43,090 bases of DNA, taken from the NCBI RefSeq assembly GCF_004335005.1, contig NZ_RQRT01000036.1, positions 1-43,090 of the forward strand, in the 5' to 3' direction. Both the position numbers and the translations under genes were made by a program. How positions within the stretch are numbered: position 1 is the first letter of the stretch; each line of letters opens with the position of its first letter. The notes beneath the pieces are model-generated. The model was not told where the DNA came from. It ran no database searches and saw nothing but the letters and a program-made list of their open reading frames with translations. Shown piece after piece: positions 33,339 to 41,800 of this stretch. The DNA comes from Paracoccus nototheniae. Lineage in GTDB: Bacteria > Pseudomonadota > Alphaproteobacteria > Rhodobacterales > Rhodobacteraceae.

Positions 33339-34412
33339 TCAGGCGGCCTGCAGCAGGGGGGTGACGGTGGCGCGGTTGCGGCCATCGGCCTTGGATTGAT
33401 ACAGCGCCAGATCGGCCAGCCGATAGCCGTTGATATAGCTGAAGGGCTTGCCGTCAAAACAGAATCCGCCGACGCTGATGGTCGAGACGCGGCCTTCTGC
33501 GGGGTCGCCATAGGGCACCTGCACAGCCTGGCGGAACCGCTCTGCCACCTGATGGCCGGTGGAAAACCCCGAGGTGCGCACAATCACCGCAAATTCCTCG
33601 CCGCCGATCCGCGCGGCAAAATCGCCACCCCGGATCGTGCGGGTGATCGCCTGCGCGATGGTGTGCAGCACGCGGTCGCCTTCGTCATGGCCGTATTCGT
33701 CATTGATCTGCTTGAAATGATCGACATCCAGCAGCAGCAGCATGACGTCATCGGCGCCCGATTCTTCCAGCTCTCGGGTATAGGCATCCAGGGCGCGGCG
33801 ATTGGGCAGGCCGGTCAGCGCATCGGTGGCGGCGGCCATGGCCAGTTCGCGTTCCCGACGGCCCCGGCGCTGTTCGGTTTCCAGCATCTTGCCAAAGACA
33901 AAGATCAGGATGGCGGTCAGCAGCGTGATGAAGATCATCTGCTGTTCATCCCAGATCCGGAACCGCACAAAGGCCAGAAACGTCGGCAAGGTCGAGGCGA
34001 CGCTGAGCAGAACCCAGGCCCGGCGGCCGCGCGTGTGGGTCGTGTTGTAGGCCGCATACCAGATCCCGGCGAACAGCGCCGTCGTCACGATCAGCCCGCT
34101 GCCCCAGATCGCGCCCTCGCCGCCGATCAGCAGGCGGGCGACCACCGCCAGGCAGACCGCGACAAAGGCCGCCAGCGGCCCGCCAAAGGCCATGGCCATG
34201 CCGACAAAGGCGCCGCGGGCGTCGGTCTGGATGCCGGGCCCCAGTTCGACCGGCTGCAGCATCACGATGATGGCGGCGGCCCCGAAGGCCAGCCCGACGC
34301 TGACATGACGCAAACCGCGATGAGTGATGCGCTTTTGCACAAGGCTGTAGAAAATCGTGCAAAGCGCCATGACGCCCAATGTGTCGGCCAGGATCAGGAA
34401 AGGATCGTACAT
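33339..34412 (-). CDS. Membrane diguanylate cyclase (5TM receptor + GGDEF)
   Basis: A 357-aa protein. Residues 1-180 hold about six hydrophobic helices of the LytS/YhcK 5TM-receptor type, a sensor of unknown ligand. The C-terminal GGDEF domain starts at DALTGLPNRRALD and has the active motif GGEEF. RGGD sits five residues before it, the RxxD inhibitory site for cyclic di-GMP. It should make c-di-GMP with product inhibition, the activator of BcsA. ATG 34412 is preferred to an in-frame GTG one codon upstream. It is divergent from the EAL gene. Confidence 0.92.
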   Translation of the reverse strand: MYDPFLILADTLGVMALCTIFYSLVQKRITHRGLRHVSVGLAFGAAAIIVMLQPVELGPGIQTDARGAFVGMAMAFGGPLAAFVAVCLAVVARLLIGGEGAIWGSGLIVTTALFAGIWYAAYNTTHTRGRRAWVLLSVASTLPTFLAFVRFRIWDEQQMIFITLLTAILIFVFGKMLETEQRRGRRERELAMAAATDALTGLPNRRALDAYTRELEESGADDVMLLLLDVDHFKQINDEYGHDEGDRVLHTIAQAITRTIRGGDFAARIGGEEFAVIVRTSGFSTGHQVAERFRQAVQVPYGDPAEGRVSTISVGGFCFDGKPFSYINGYRLADLALYQSKADGRNRATVTPLLQAA

Positions 34413-34468
34413 CACATCACCATTTACGAACTGTACAAACCGTTTCGCACATTATGATCATTTAACAT

Positions 34469-34487
34469 ACCTGACTTATAGACAGGT
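34469..34487. promoter_or_regulatory. lux-box-like dyad ACCTG-N9-CAGGT
   Basis: ACCTG and CAGGT are perfect arms separated by 9 nt (ACTTATAGA). Quorum-sensing LuxR boxes have ACCTGT-N8-ACAGGT; this site is one base shorter and one arm is ACCTGA. It could also be a short stem before TTTTG. Placement between two c-di-GMP genes is suggestive only. Confidence 0.3.
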
Positions 34488-34705
34488 TTTGTCTGCTCAA
34501 AGGCCGAATGGCCTCGTTTCCCTTGGCGTCAGGCGGCTCGGACCGACCCTCGATCGAGGCTTCATGCGTCTTATGTCTGCCGCAACGGCAGGGTCGGTCC
34601 CGCCATTGGCGGGCTTGCCTTCCGCACCACATCGTGCAGTTTTGGCAAAAGCCGGGTTCTGACAGCAGCAGCGCCCTGCCGCATCGTCACGCGCCCGGGG
34701 TGACG

Positions 34706-34763
34706 GGCCTTCATGGATGGGCCGGATGTGATGGGCCTGACGTGATTGGGCCGGGTGTGATTG
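34706..34763 (+). repeat. Degenerate 14-15-bp tandem repeat before the EAL gene
   Basis: Four units beginning GGCC (34706, 34720, 34734, 34749), such as GGCCTGACGTGATTG and GGCCGGGTGTGATTG. If the frame were translated it would read GPDVI, GPGVI. It ends 3 nt before the chosen ATG. Confidence 0.65.
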
Positions 34764-34765
34764 GA

Positions 34766-36007
34766 ATGACGCGGATGACCCACGAGGACAAGGACGGCCT
34801 GCGCGGGATCTGTGTCCTTGGCCTGAATTACACCGACCAGTTGACCATTGCCGGGGGCGACCGTCTGGTGCGGGCGCTGCGGGCCTCGGTTCTGGCGATG
34901 TTGCGGGCGACATTCGGGGCCGACCGGGTCTATGAGGCGCCCTCGTCGGGATCCTTCGTCATCACGCTGCAGGGGGCGCCGCGCCCGGCGCTGGCGGCTT
35001 TGGTCCGCACGGCGCTGGACAAGGTGCCCGGCTGCCGGATGCGCACCGGCAGCGTCCATTTCTCGACCACCGCCCATTCCGGGGTGATCTGGTCGGGCGA
35101 CAGTCTGGGCGTCGGAGAGCTGACCCGCATCGCCGCCGCCGCCTGCGCCGCCGCCTATGCGCGGGGCGTCGATCTGGTCGAATATGACAGCCCCGACACG
35201 CCGCAGCTGCAGGCCGATATCCAAAGCGCGCGGCTGTTGTCGGATGCCGTCTCGGCGATGGATGAATCGCGGCTGATTCTGTATGCGCAGCAGATCGTCG
35301 ATACCGATCCAGACAGCACGGGTCGCCATTACGAGGTGCTGGTCAAGATGCAGGACCGCAAGGGTCAGGAACATTCCCCCGCCGCCTTCCTGCCGCTGGT
35401 CGAACGCACCAGCATGATCTGCACGATGGATGACTGGATCATCCGGCATGCGATTCTGGGTCATGCCGCCGTGCTGGCCCAGCATGACGACATCCATATC
35501 TCGCTGAACATGTCGGGGCGCACGCTGTCGGATGCGGGGTTCGGTCAGGGCATCGTGCAGATCGTGGCGCAGGCGGGCATCGATCCCGCCCGCATCCAGT
35601 TCGAGATCACCGAAACCTCGGCCATCCACGATCTGCCCAGTGCCAAGATCAATGTGCGCACCCTGCGGGATCTGGGCTGTTCGGTCGCGCTGGATGACTT
35701 CGGGGCCGGGCTGTCGGGGTTTTCCTATCTGACCGATCTGGACGTGAACTGTGTCAAGATCGATGGCGGGCTGGTGGCCAATGTCGTCTATCCCAAACGA
35801 CGAGAGCTGAAGATCGTCGAGGCGCTGGTGGCGCTATGCGCCGATCTTGGTCTTGATGTCGTGGGCGAACATGTCAGCTCGGCCCAGATCTATGACATCC
35901 TGACCGAGCTTGGGGTGCGCAAGATGCAGGGCTATTTCATCGGCGAGGCCGTGCCCTATGCCAGCATCTTCGGGCCTGCGCCGGATCAGGCCGCCCCCGG
36001 GGGTTAG
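34766..36007 (+). CDS. Cytoplasmic EAL-domain protein with degenerate GGDEF domain
   Basis: A 413-aa protein without membrane segments. Residues about 15-150 are a GGDEF-like domain where the active motif is replaced by SSGSF, so no cyclase activity is expected. The EAL domain from about 165 reads YEVLVKM (EVL for EAL; Glu kept), SLNMSG, FEITET, ALDDFGAGLSG, VKIDG, GEHVS (for AEGVE) and MQGYFIG. Metal-binding Asn, Glu, Asp-Asp, Lys and Gln are present, so c-di-GMP hydrolysis remains possible, perhaps slow. ATG 34766 or 34775; upstream in-frame codons are repeat-derived. Confidence 0.85.
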   Translation: MTRMTHEDKDGLRGICVLGLNYTDQLTIAGGDRLVRALRASVLAMLRATFGADRVYEAPSSGSFVITLQGAPRPALAALVRTALDKVPGCRMRTGSVHFSTTAHSGVIWSGDSLGVGELTRIAAAACAAAYARGVDLVEYDSPDTPQLQADIQSARLLSDAVSAMDESRLILYAQQIVDTDPDSTGRHYEVLVKMQDRKGQEHSPAAFLPLVERTSMICTMDDWIIRHAILGHAAVLAQHDDIHISLNMSGRTLSDAGFGQGIVQIVAQAGIDPARIQFEITETSAIHDLPSAKINVRTLRDLGCSVALDDFGAGLSGFSYLTDLDVNCVKIDGGLVANVVYPKRRELKIVEALVALCADLGLDVVGEHVSSAQIYDILTELGVRKMQGYFIGEAVPYASIFGPAPDQAAPGG

Positions 36008-36023
36008 ACGGCGCGGGCCCGGC

Positions 36024-37163
36024 TCAGATCCGTTGACCCCGTACCCAGACCCCGCGCACCGCGCCTGCGGCGCCAAGGCGCGTCACCCGGATCACATCGG
36101 CGCGCGCGCCCACGGCCAGCCGCCCGCGATCGGCCAGATCGACCGCCGCCGCGGGCGCCGCCGTGACCGTGGTCACCGCCCGCGCCATGTCGCCCCACAG
36201 ATCGCCCAGCTGCAAGGCCGCCGACAACAGCCCCGAGGGGACGTAGTCCGATGACAGGATGTCCAGCAGATCCGCCCGCGCCAGATCCGCCGCCGCCACA
36301 TTGCCGCTGTGCGATCCGCCCCGGATCAGGTTCGGTGCGCCCATCATCACCTTGATGCCGTGATCGCGGCAGGCCCGCGCGGCCTCATGGGTCGTGGGAA
36401 ATTCGGCGAAATGGCAGCCGTGACCGGCGCTGACCGCGACCTGAGGCGCGGTGGTGTCGTCATGGCTGGCCAGCACTGCCCCATAGCGCCGCGCATGGGC
36501 GACCGCCGCAGCCTCGTGCGCCTCGCCCACGCGGGCGCGCAGGGCCTGCTGATGGGCGATATGGGCGTGAAATTCGGCCTCGGACAGGCCCTTCTTGCCG
36601 ATGACATAGTCGCGCAGCTTGGTGATGTCGCGGAACTGGCGTTCGCCGGGCGTGTGATCCATCAGGCTGACGATGCCCACCCGGTCATGGGGGCCGAATT
36701 TGGCCATCTCTTCTGGCAGGGTCTGCGAACAGATCTCGGCCCGCAGATGCAGGAAATGGCTGATCCGCAGGGCGCCTTTCGCGCGCAGGTCCAGAATCTC
36801 GTCGGCCAGCGCGCGGGCATATTCGCGATAGCCCGCATTATTCGAGGTCACCACCGACCCCACCCGCAGCGCGTCAAAGACGGTGGTGATGCCGACGCTG
36901 GCCAGTTCCGCGTCATGGGCGATGATCGCGCTTGCATGGGGCCAATCGACGCCGGGGCGGGGCTGCATGTGGCGTTCCAGATTGTCGGTGTGCAGTTCCA
37001 CCAGACCGGGCATGACCAGATCGCCATCGCAATCCAGCGCGCCGGGCGGGATCGCCGCGCCCTGTCCGATCTCGGCGATGCGACCGTCGCGCAGGACAAG
37101 ATGGCCGTGAATGACCTCATCGGGCAGAACGAGGCGGGCATTGGCAAGGATCGTGTCGGTCAT
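36024..37163 (-). CDS. phnM: Ribose 1-methylphosphonate 5-triphosphate diphosphatase
   Basis: A 379-aa amidohydrolase of the C-P lyase pathway. It removes pyrophosphate from alpha-D-ribose 1-methylphosphonate 5-triphosphate. The HTDNLERHMQPRPGV metal motif, VFDALRVGS, SLMDHTPGERQF and ASHDDTTAPQ are PhnM signatures; GHGCHFAEFPTT and MGAPNLIRGGSHSGN complete the active site. The start ATG 37163 is where homology begins (MTDTILANARLVLPDE). The core lyase genes phnGHIJKL are not in the window. Confidence 0.95.
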   Translation of the reverse strand: MTDTILANARLVLPDEVIHGHLVLRDGRIAEIGQGAAIPPGALDCDGDLVMPGLVELHTDNLERHMQPRPGVDWPHASAIIAHDAELASVGITTVFDALRVGSVVTSNNAGYREYARALADEILDLRAKGALRISHFLHLRAEICSQTLPEEMAKFGPHDRVGIVSLMDHTPGERQFRDITKLRDYVIGKKGLSEAEFHAHIAHQQALRARVGEAHEAAAVAHARRYGAVLASHDDTTAPQVAVSAGHGCHFAEFPTTHEAARACRDHGIKVMMGAPNLIRGGSHSGNVAAADLARADLLDILSSDYVPSGLLSAALQLGDLWGDMARAVTTVTAAPAAAVDLADRGRLAVGARADVIRVTRLGAAGAVRGVWVRGQRI

Positions 37164-37219
37164 GCGAAAGGGTCCAGTCTTGAACGTCGGGGTCAAAGCG
37201 GGTGATCTGGCAGTCAAGC

Positions 37220-37235
37220 GTCACACGGGTGTGAC
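37220..37235. promoter_or_regulatory. Dyad in the phnM / DUF1045 divergent promoter region
   Basis: GTCACAC-GG-GTGTGAC is a perfect 7-bp dyad located 57 nt before phnM and 24 nt before the DUF1045 ATG. It may bind a phosphate or phosphonate regulator; one arm, CTGTCAC on the minus strand, resembles a Pho-box half, but the second half is not in direct-repeat register. Confidence 0.45.
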
Positions 37236-37258
37236 AGTTTCATCGTAAGGCCGGGAAG

Positions 37259-37942
37259 ATGCAGGATTTCACCAGATATGCCGTCTATTACGCCCCGGAA
37301 CCGGGGCCTTTCGCCGATGCGATGGAGGCATGGCTGGGCTGGGACGGGGCGGCGGGCCGGGCCGTGGCTCAGCCCGACCTGCCCGGTCTGCCGCGGCCTG
37401 TGGCCGATCTGACCCGCAGCCCGCGCAAATACGGCTTTCACGGCACGATCCGCGCACCCTTCCGCCCCCTGGTCCCCGAGGCGCAGCTGATCCGCGCGCT
37501 GGACGTTCTGGCCGCCACGCAGCCGCCGGTGCGCTGCGAGGGGCTGGAGATCCATGATCTGCACGGTTTTCTGGCGCTGCTGCCGCAAGGCTGCGACGCG
37601 GCGCTGTCGGCGCTGGCCGAGGCGGTCATGCGCGCCACCGACCCCCTGCGCGCCCCCCTGACCGATGCCGAGATCGCGCGCCGCCGCCCGGAAACTCTGA
37701 CACCCCGCCAGCGCGCCCTGCTGGATCGGTGGGGCTATCCCTTCGTGATGGAAGAGTTCCGCTTTCACCTGACCCTGACCGATCAGCTGCCCGCCCCGCA
37801 GGCGCAGGCGACAGCGCAGGTGTTGCGGGCGCATCTGGGGCCGGTGCTGCCGCGCCCCTTCGTGATCGCCGATCTGTGCCTGATGGCCGAGGATCGGGCG
37901 GGCCGGTTCCATCTGCGTCATCGCAGCGCCCTGTCGGGCTGA
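37259..37942 (+). CDS. DUF1045 family protein, 2H phosphoesterase-like, phosphonate-associated
   Basis: A 227-aa protein with the two His motifs of the 2H phosphoesterase fold: FHGTIRAPF (H61) and FHLTLT (H170). DUF1045 proteins accompany phn genes and may process cyclic ribose phosphate intermediates of the C-P lyase route; PhnP-like function is an inference. GGGAAG precedes the ATG. Its 3' end overlaps the oppositely oriented phnN by 25 nt. Confidence 0.88.
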   Translation: MQDFTRYAVYYAPEPGPFADAMEAWLGWDGAAGRAVAQPDLPGLPRPVADLTRSPRKYGFHGTIRAPFRPLVPEAQLIRALDVLAATQPPVRCEGLEIHDLHGFLALLPQGCDAALSALAEAVMRATDPLRAPLTDAEIARRRPETLTPRQRALLDRWGYPFVMEEFRFHLTLTDQLPAPQAQATAQVLRAHLGPVLPRPFVIADLCLMAEDRAGRFHLRHRSALSG

Positions 37943-38448
37943 AGCGCGGCCAGCAGACGCGCGGCCCCCTGTTCGGGGCTGTCGTCGTTCACGACCGTCA
38001 GATGGTCGATCCCCGGCGGCATGGCAAAGCCCGCGCGATCCAGCCGGGCGGCAATGTCGGTTTCCGTCTCGCGGCCCCGGGCGGCCAGACGGCGGGCCAG
38101 CAGGGCCACGGGCGCGGTGACCAAGACCATCCGCAGCCCCGGCAGCCGCGCCATCGCCTGCGGCAGCGCCGCGCGGCTGCCGTTGAAGATCACCGGCCCC
38201 GAGCCCGCCAGCTGATCGCGGGGGATGCCATAGGACAGCCCATGCGCCTGCCAGTCCAGCGCGAACAGCCCGTCCCGCTGCATCCGGGCAAAGGCTGCCT
38301 GGGTGACGCCGTCGAAATCCTCGCCCCCCGCATCCGAGGGGCGGGTGATGACCCGCCGGGCCAGCCGCAGGTCGGGCCATGCCGCCAGCGCGCCCTCGAT
38401 CAGCGTGTCCTTGCCCGCGCCCGAGGGGCCGACGATGGCGGCGATCAT
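37918..38448 (-). CDS. phnN: Ribose 1,5-bisphosphate phosphokinase
   Basis: A 176-aa P-loop kinase: GPSGAGKDT at 7-15, RRVITRP in the guanylate-kinase-like base region and FALDWQAHGLSYGI. It converts ribose 1,5-bisphosphate to PRPP, the last step of C-P lyase use. The start at ATG 38448 puts the P-loop at the normal distance; a longer frame upstream is composition-driven. It overlaps the DUF1045 gene tail to tail. Confidence 0.92.
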   Translation of the reverse strand: MIAAIVGPSGAGKDTLIEGALAAWPDLRLARRVITRPSDAGGEDFDGVTQAAFARMQRDGLFALDWQAHGLSYGIPRDQLAGSGPVIFNGSRAALPQAMARLPGLRMVLVTAPVALLARRLAARGRETETDIAARLDRAGFAMPPGIDHLTVVNDDSPEQGAARLLAALQPDRALR

Positions 38449-38893
38449 GCGCGCGGCCCTGATCGCGTGCACCGACGCGGGCGCAGGTCTAAATCCGGAC
38501 CGACGGGCCGGGTGACGGGTCGGGGAATAATGGGCCGGGCGCCGGGCCGGGCGCCGGGTCTGGTGAGGGGCGACAGCGGATGGCGGCGGGCACCGGACAG
38601 CCGGACAGGCGGGATGTCGGACCGGGCGGCGTCGCCCGTCGCACGGGGCAGGGGGGCCAAACCGGGGCGCGCCGGGGCCGGGAACTTGGGGGCGCAAACG
38701 TTCGCGGGGCTGCCACGCCGGGTGATTGTCCCGGTCAGCGTCAGGTGGATCGGGCCGTCTGGGGGCATCATGCGGGCCTTGGTCTGTCGGGGTTGCGGAA
38801 AACGCGCGGGACAGGTCTGTGATAGCCGGGGACAGGCCCGGATGGCCAGCGCCGGGGTGATCATGGGTCCGCAGGTGCCATCGGTCCGCATGG
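38449..38893. other. Non-coding gap between phnN and dnaE2
   Basis: 445 nt, very GC-rich. It holds a perfect 12-bp direct repeat, GGGCCGGGCGCC, at 38532-38543 and 38544-38555. No frame on either strand shows a family or a good ribosome site. It must carry the phnN promoter and the dnaE2 3' end; I see no clear -10/-35. Confidence 0.55.
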
Positions 38894-41800
38894 TCAGTGG
38901 AAATCCCTGCTGGGAAACAGGCGGCCCGCCTGCGTTCGGGGATGCTGGGCGGCACCGCCCCGGCTGACGACCGGCCGGCGCGTCTCGTCCGCGCGGCCGT
39001 CGTTCGACTGGATCATCGTCGGGCGTCCAAGGGTGGTCAGCCGCGCCGACAGATCCTCGATCGTCTCGGCGATGACATGCACGACCGGGCCGTCGCGTTC
39101 GATCCGGCCCCGCACGCGCAGCAGGCGGCCCGCCACGACAGCGCTGCGGAAGGTCTCATAGACGCGGGACCAGACGACGACGTTCGACACGCCGGTCTCA
39201 TCCTCCAGCGTCAGAAAGATCACTCCGGATGCGGTGCCGGGGCGCTGGCGGGTGATGACAAGGCCGGTCACCGTGACCCGGCCCGGTGCGGCATGGGCCA
39301 GCCGGTCATGGGGCAGGCTTTCGGGCAGGCCGGGGCGCAGGATCGCCAGCGGATGGGCGCGCAGACTGAGACGCAGGGACAGGTAATCCTCGATCACCGC
39401 CTCGCCCAAAGACATCTGCGGCAGGTGGACCGCAGGCTCAACGCCCCCTTCACCATCGGCACCGAACAGTGGCAGGGGCCTGGGTGCCCGCAGCGCACGG
39501 GCCGCCCACAAAGCCTCGCGCCGGGGCAGGCCCAGGGCGGTGAAGGCGTCGCCCTCGGCCAGCCGTTCCAGCGTGTCGGGGCGCACGCCCGCGCGGCGCC
39601 AGACGCTTTCCACATCGGGATAGCCATTGGCGCGGGCGGCGATGATCCAGACCGCATCCTCGGCCCGCAGCCCCTTGATCTGGCGAAAGCCAAGCCGCAG
39701 CGCCAGCGTCCCGTCCGTGCGGCGTTCCAGCCGGTTGTCCCATGCGCTGAGATTGATGCAGACGGGCCGCACCTCGACGCCCCGGTCGCGGGCATCGCGG
39801 ACCAGCTGCGCGGGGGCATAGAACCCCATCGGTTGGGAATTCAGCAGCGCGCAGGTAAAGACCGCCTGATGATGCCGCTTGAGCCAGGCCGAGATATACA
39901 CCAGCCGCGCGAAGCTGGCCGCATGGCTTTCGGGAAAGCCATAGGAACCGAACCCTTCGATCTGGGCAAAGCAGCGGCGGGCGAAATCCTCGTCATAGCC
40001 GCGCTGCAACATGCCGGTGACAAAGCGGTCGCGAAACCCCCCGATGGTGCCCATCCGCTTGAATGTGGCCAGACTGCGGCGCAGCTTGTCGGCCTCGGCC
40101 GGGGTAAAGCCCGCGCCGACGACCGCGATCTGCATCGCCTGTTCCTGAAACAGCGGCACCCCATAGGTACGCGCCAGCACCTTGTTCAGCGCCGGGCCCA
40201 GATCCTCGACCGGTTCCAGGCCGCGCCTTCGGGCCAGATAGGGATGGACCATGCCGCCCTGAATGGGGCCGGGCCGCACGATGGCCACCTCGCAGACCAG
40301 ATCGTACAGGTTGCGGGGCCGCATCCGGGGCAGGAAGTTCAGCTGCGCCCGGCTTTCGACCTGAAACACCCCGACCGCATCGGCCCGGCACAGCATGTCA
40401 TAGACCGTTGCGTCACGCTGCGGGATGCTGGCCAGATCATGGGACACCCCCTCGTGGTCGACCAGCAGGCCAAAGGCCTTGCGGATCGCGGTCAGCATCC
40501 CAAGCGCCAGCACATCGACCTTCATCAGGCCAAGCGCGTCGATATCGTCCTTGTCCCATTCGATGACGGTGCGATCCTGCATGGCCGCATTCTCGATCGG
40601 GCACAGCTCGTCCAGACGACCATGGGTGATGACGAAGCCGCCGACATGCTGGCTGAGATGGCGGGGAAAGCCGGTGATCTCGGCCACCAGCCGCAGGGTC
40701 ATCGCCAGATGCGGATCATCGGGGTCCAGACCGGCGGCGCGCAGCCGGTCCGCCTTGGGCGCGTCCGAGGAAAAGCCCCAGATCTGCCCCGACATGGCCG
40801 CCAGCACATCCTGTCCCAGCCCCATGACCTTGCCCACCTCGCGGATCGCGGCGCGGGCGCGGAAATGGATCACCGTGGCCGTCAGCCCGGCCCGGTCGCG
40901 GCCATAGCGGTCGTAGATGTGCTGGATCACCTCTTCGCGCCGCTCATGTTCGAAATCGACGTCGATATCGGGCGGCTCGCCGCGTTCGCGGCTGATGAAG
41001 CGTTCAAAGATCAGTGTGATCGATTCGGGCGGCACCTCGGTGATGCCCAGCAGATAGCAGATCACCGAATTGGCCGCCGAGCCGCGCCCCTGACACAGGA
41101 TGCCGCGCGATCGGGCAAAGGCCACGATGTCATGCACGGTCAGGAAATAGGGCGCATAGCCCAGATGCGCGATCAGCCCCAGTTCCTTGTCCACCCGCGC
41201 GGTCATGTCCTCGGGGGCGCCCTTGGGATAGCGCCAGCGCAGTCCCGCGGCGGCCAGCCGGGCCAGCCGGTCCTGCGCGGGTTCGCCGTTCAGCGCCTCG
41301 TCGGGGTAATGATAGCGCAGATCGTCCAGCCTGAAGGTGCAGCGCGCGGCGATGTCCAGCGTGCGGGCCAGCGCCTGCGGGTGGCGATGAAACAGCCGCA
41401 TCATGTCGGCGCCGTCCTTCAGCCGCCGTTCGGCATTGGGCAGGCGGCGCAGGCCCAGGTCGTGGATGGTGCAGCCAAGCCGCAGACAGCTGAGCACATC
41501 GGCCATCGGGCGCCTGCTGGCGCGGTGCATCAACACATCGCCCACCGCGACCAGGGGCGCCCCCGTCGCCTGCGCAAGACCGGCCATCCGGTCCAGCCGC
41601 GCCTGATCCTGCCCGTCATAGCCGGGCGCCGCGCCCAGATAGACGCAGCCGGGAAAAGCCTGCGCCATGCGGGCGATGTCGGCGGAGACGGGGCTGGACT
41701 GCGCGGGTCTTGGATCGCCGGGCCCTGAATCGGCGGGCCCTGAATCGGCGGGCGTTGAACTGCCGGGCATCGAACTGTCAGGCATCGAACTGTCAGGCAG

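Larger units (their letters stand above)
34413..34765. other. Divergent regulatory gap between c-di-GMP genes
   Basis: A 353-nt gap. The first 90 nt are AT-rich and hold a lux-box-like dyad. From 34706 a decaying 14-15-bp repeat follows to the EAL start. The middle part (34500-34700) is open in the EAL frame, but its translation (many Ser, Arg, His) resembles no domain. Confidence 0.5.

Noticed and set aside
38770..38950. Short Cys-containing plus-strand frame (VCRGCGKRAGQVC)
   Set aside because: Looks like a zinc ribbon by chance; no ribosome site, no domain and overlaps the dnaE2 3' end.
38449..38955. Long N-terminal extension of phnN (345-codon frame)
   Set aside because: Pro/Arg-rich, no homology, and the P-loop is at its normal N-terminal position with ATG 38448.
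38897..41728. 943-codon open frame on the plus strand
   Set aside because: Antisense shadow of dnaE2, whose polymerase motifs on the minus strand are unmistakable.
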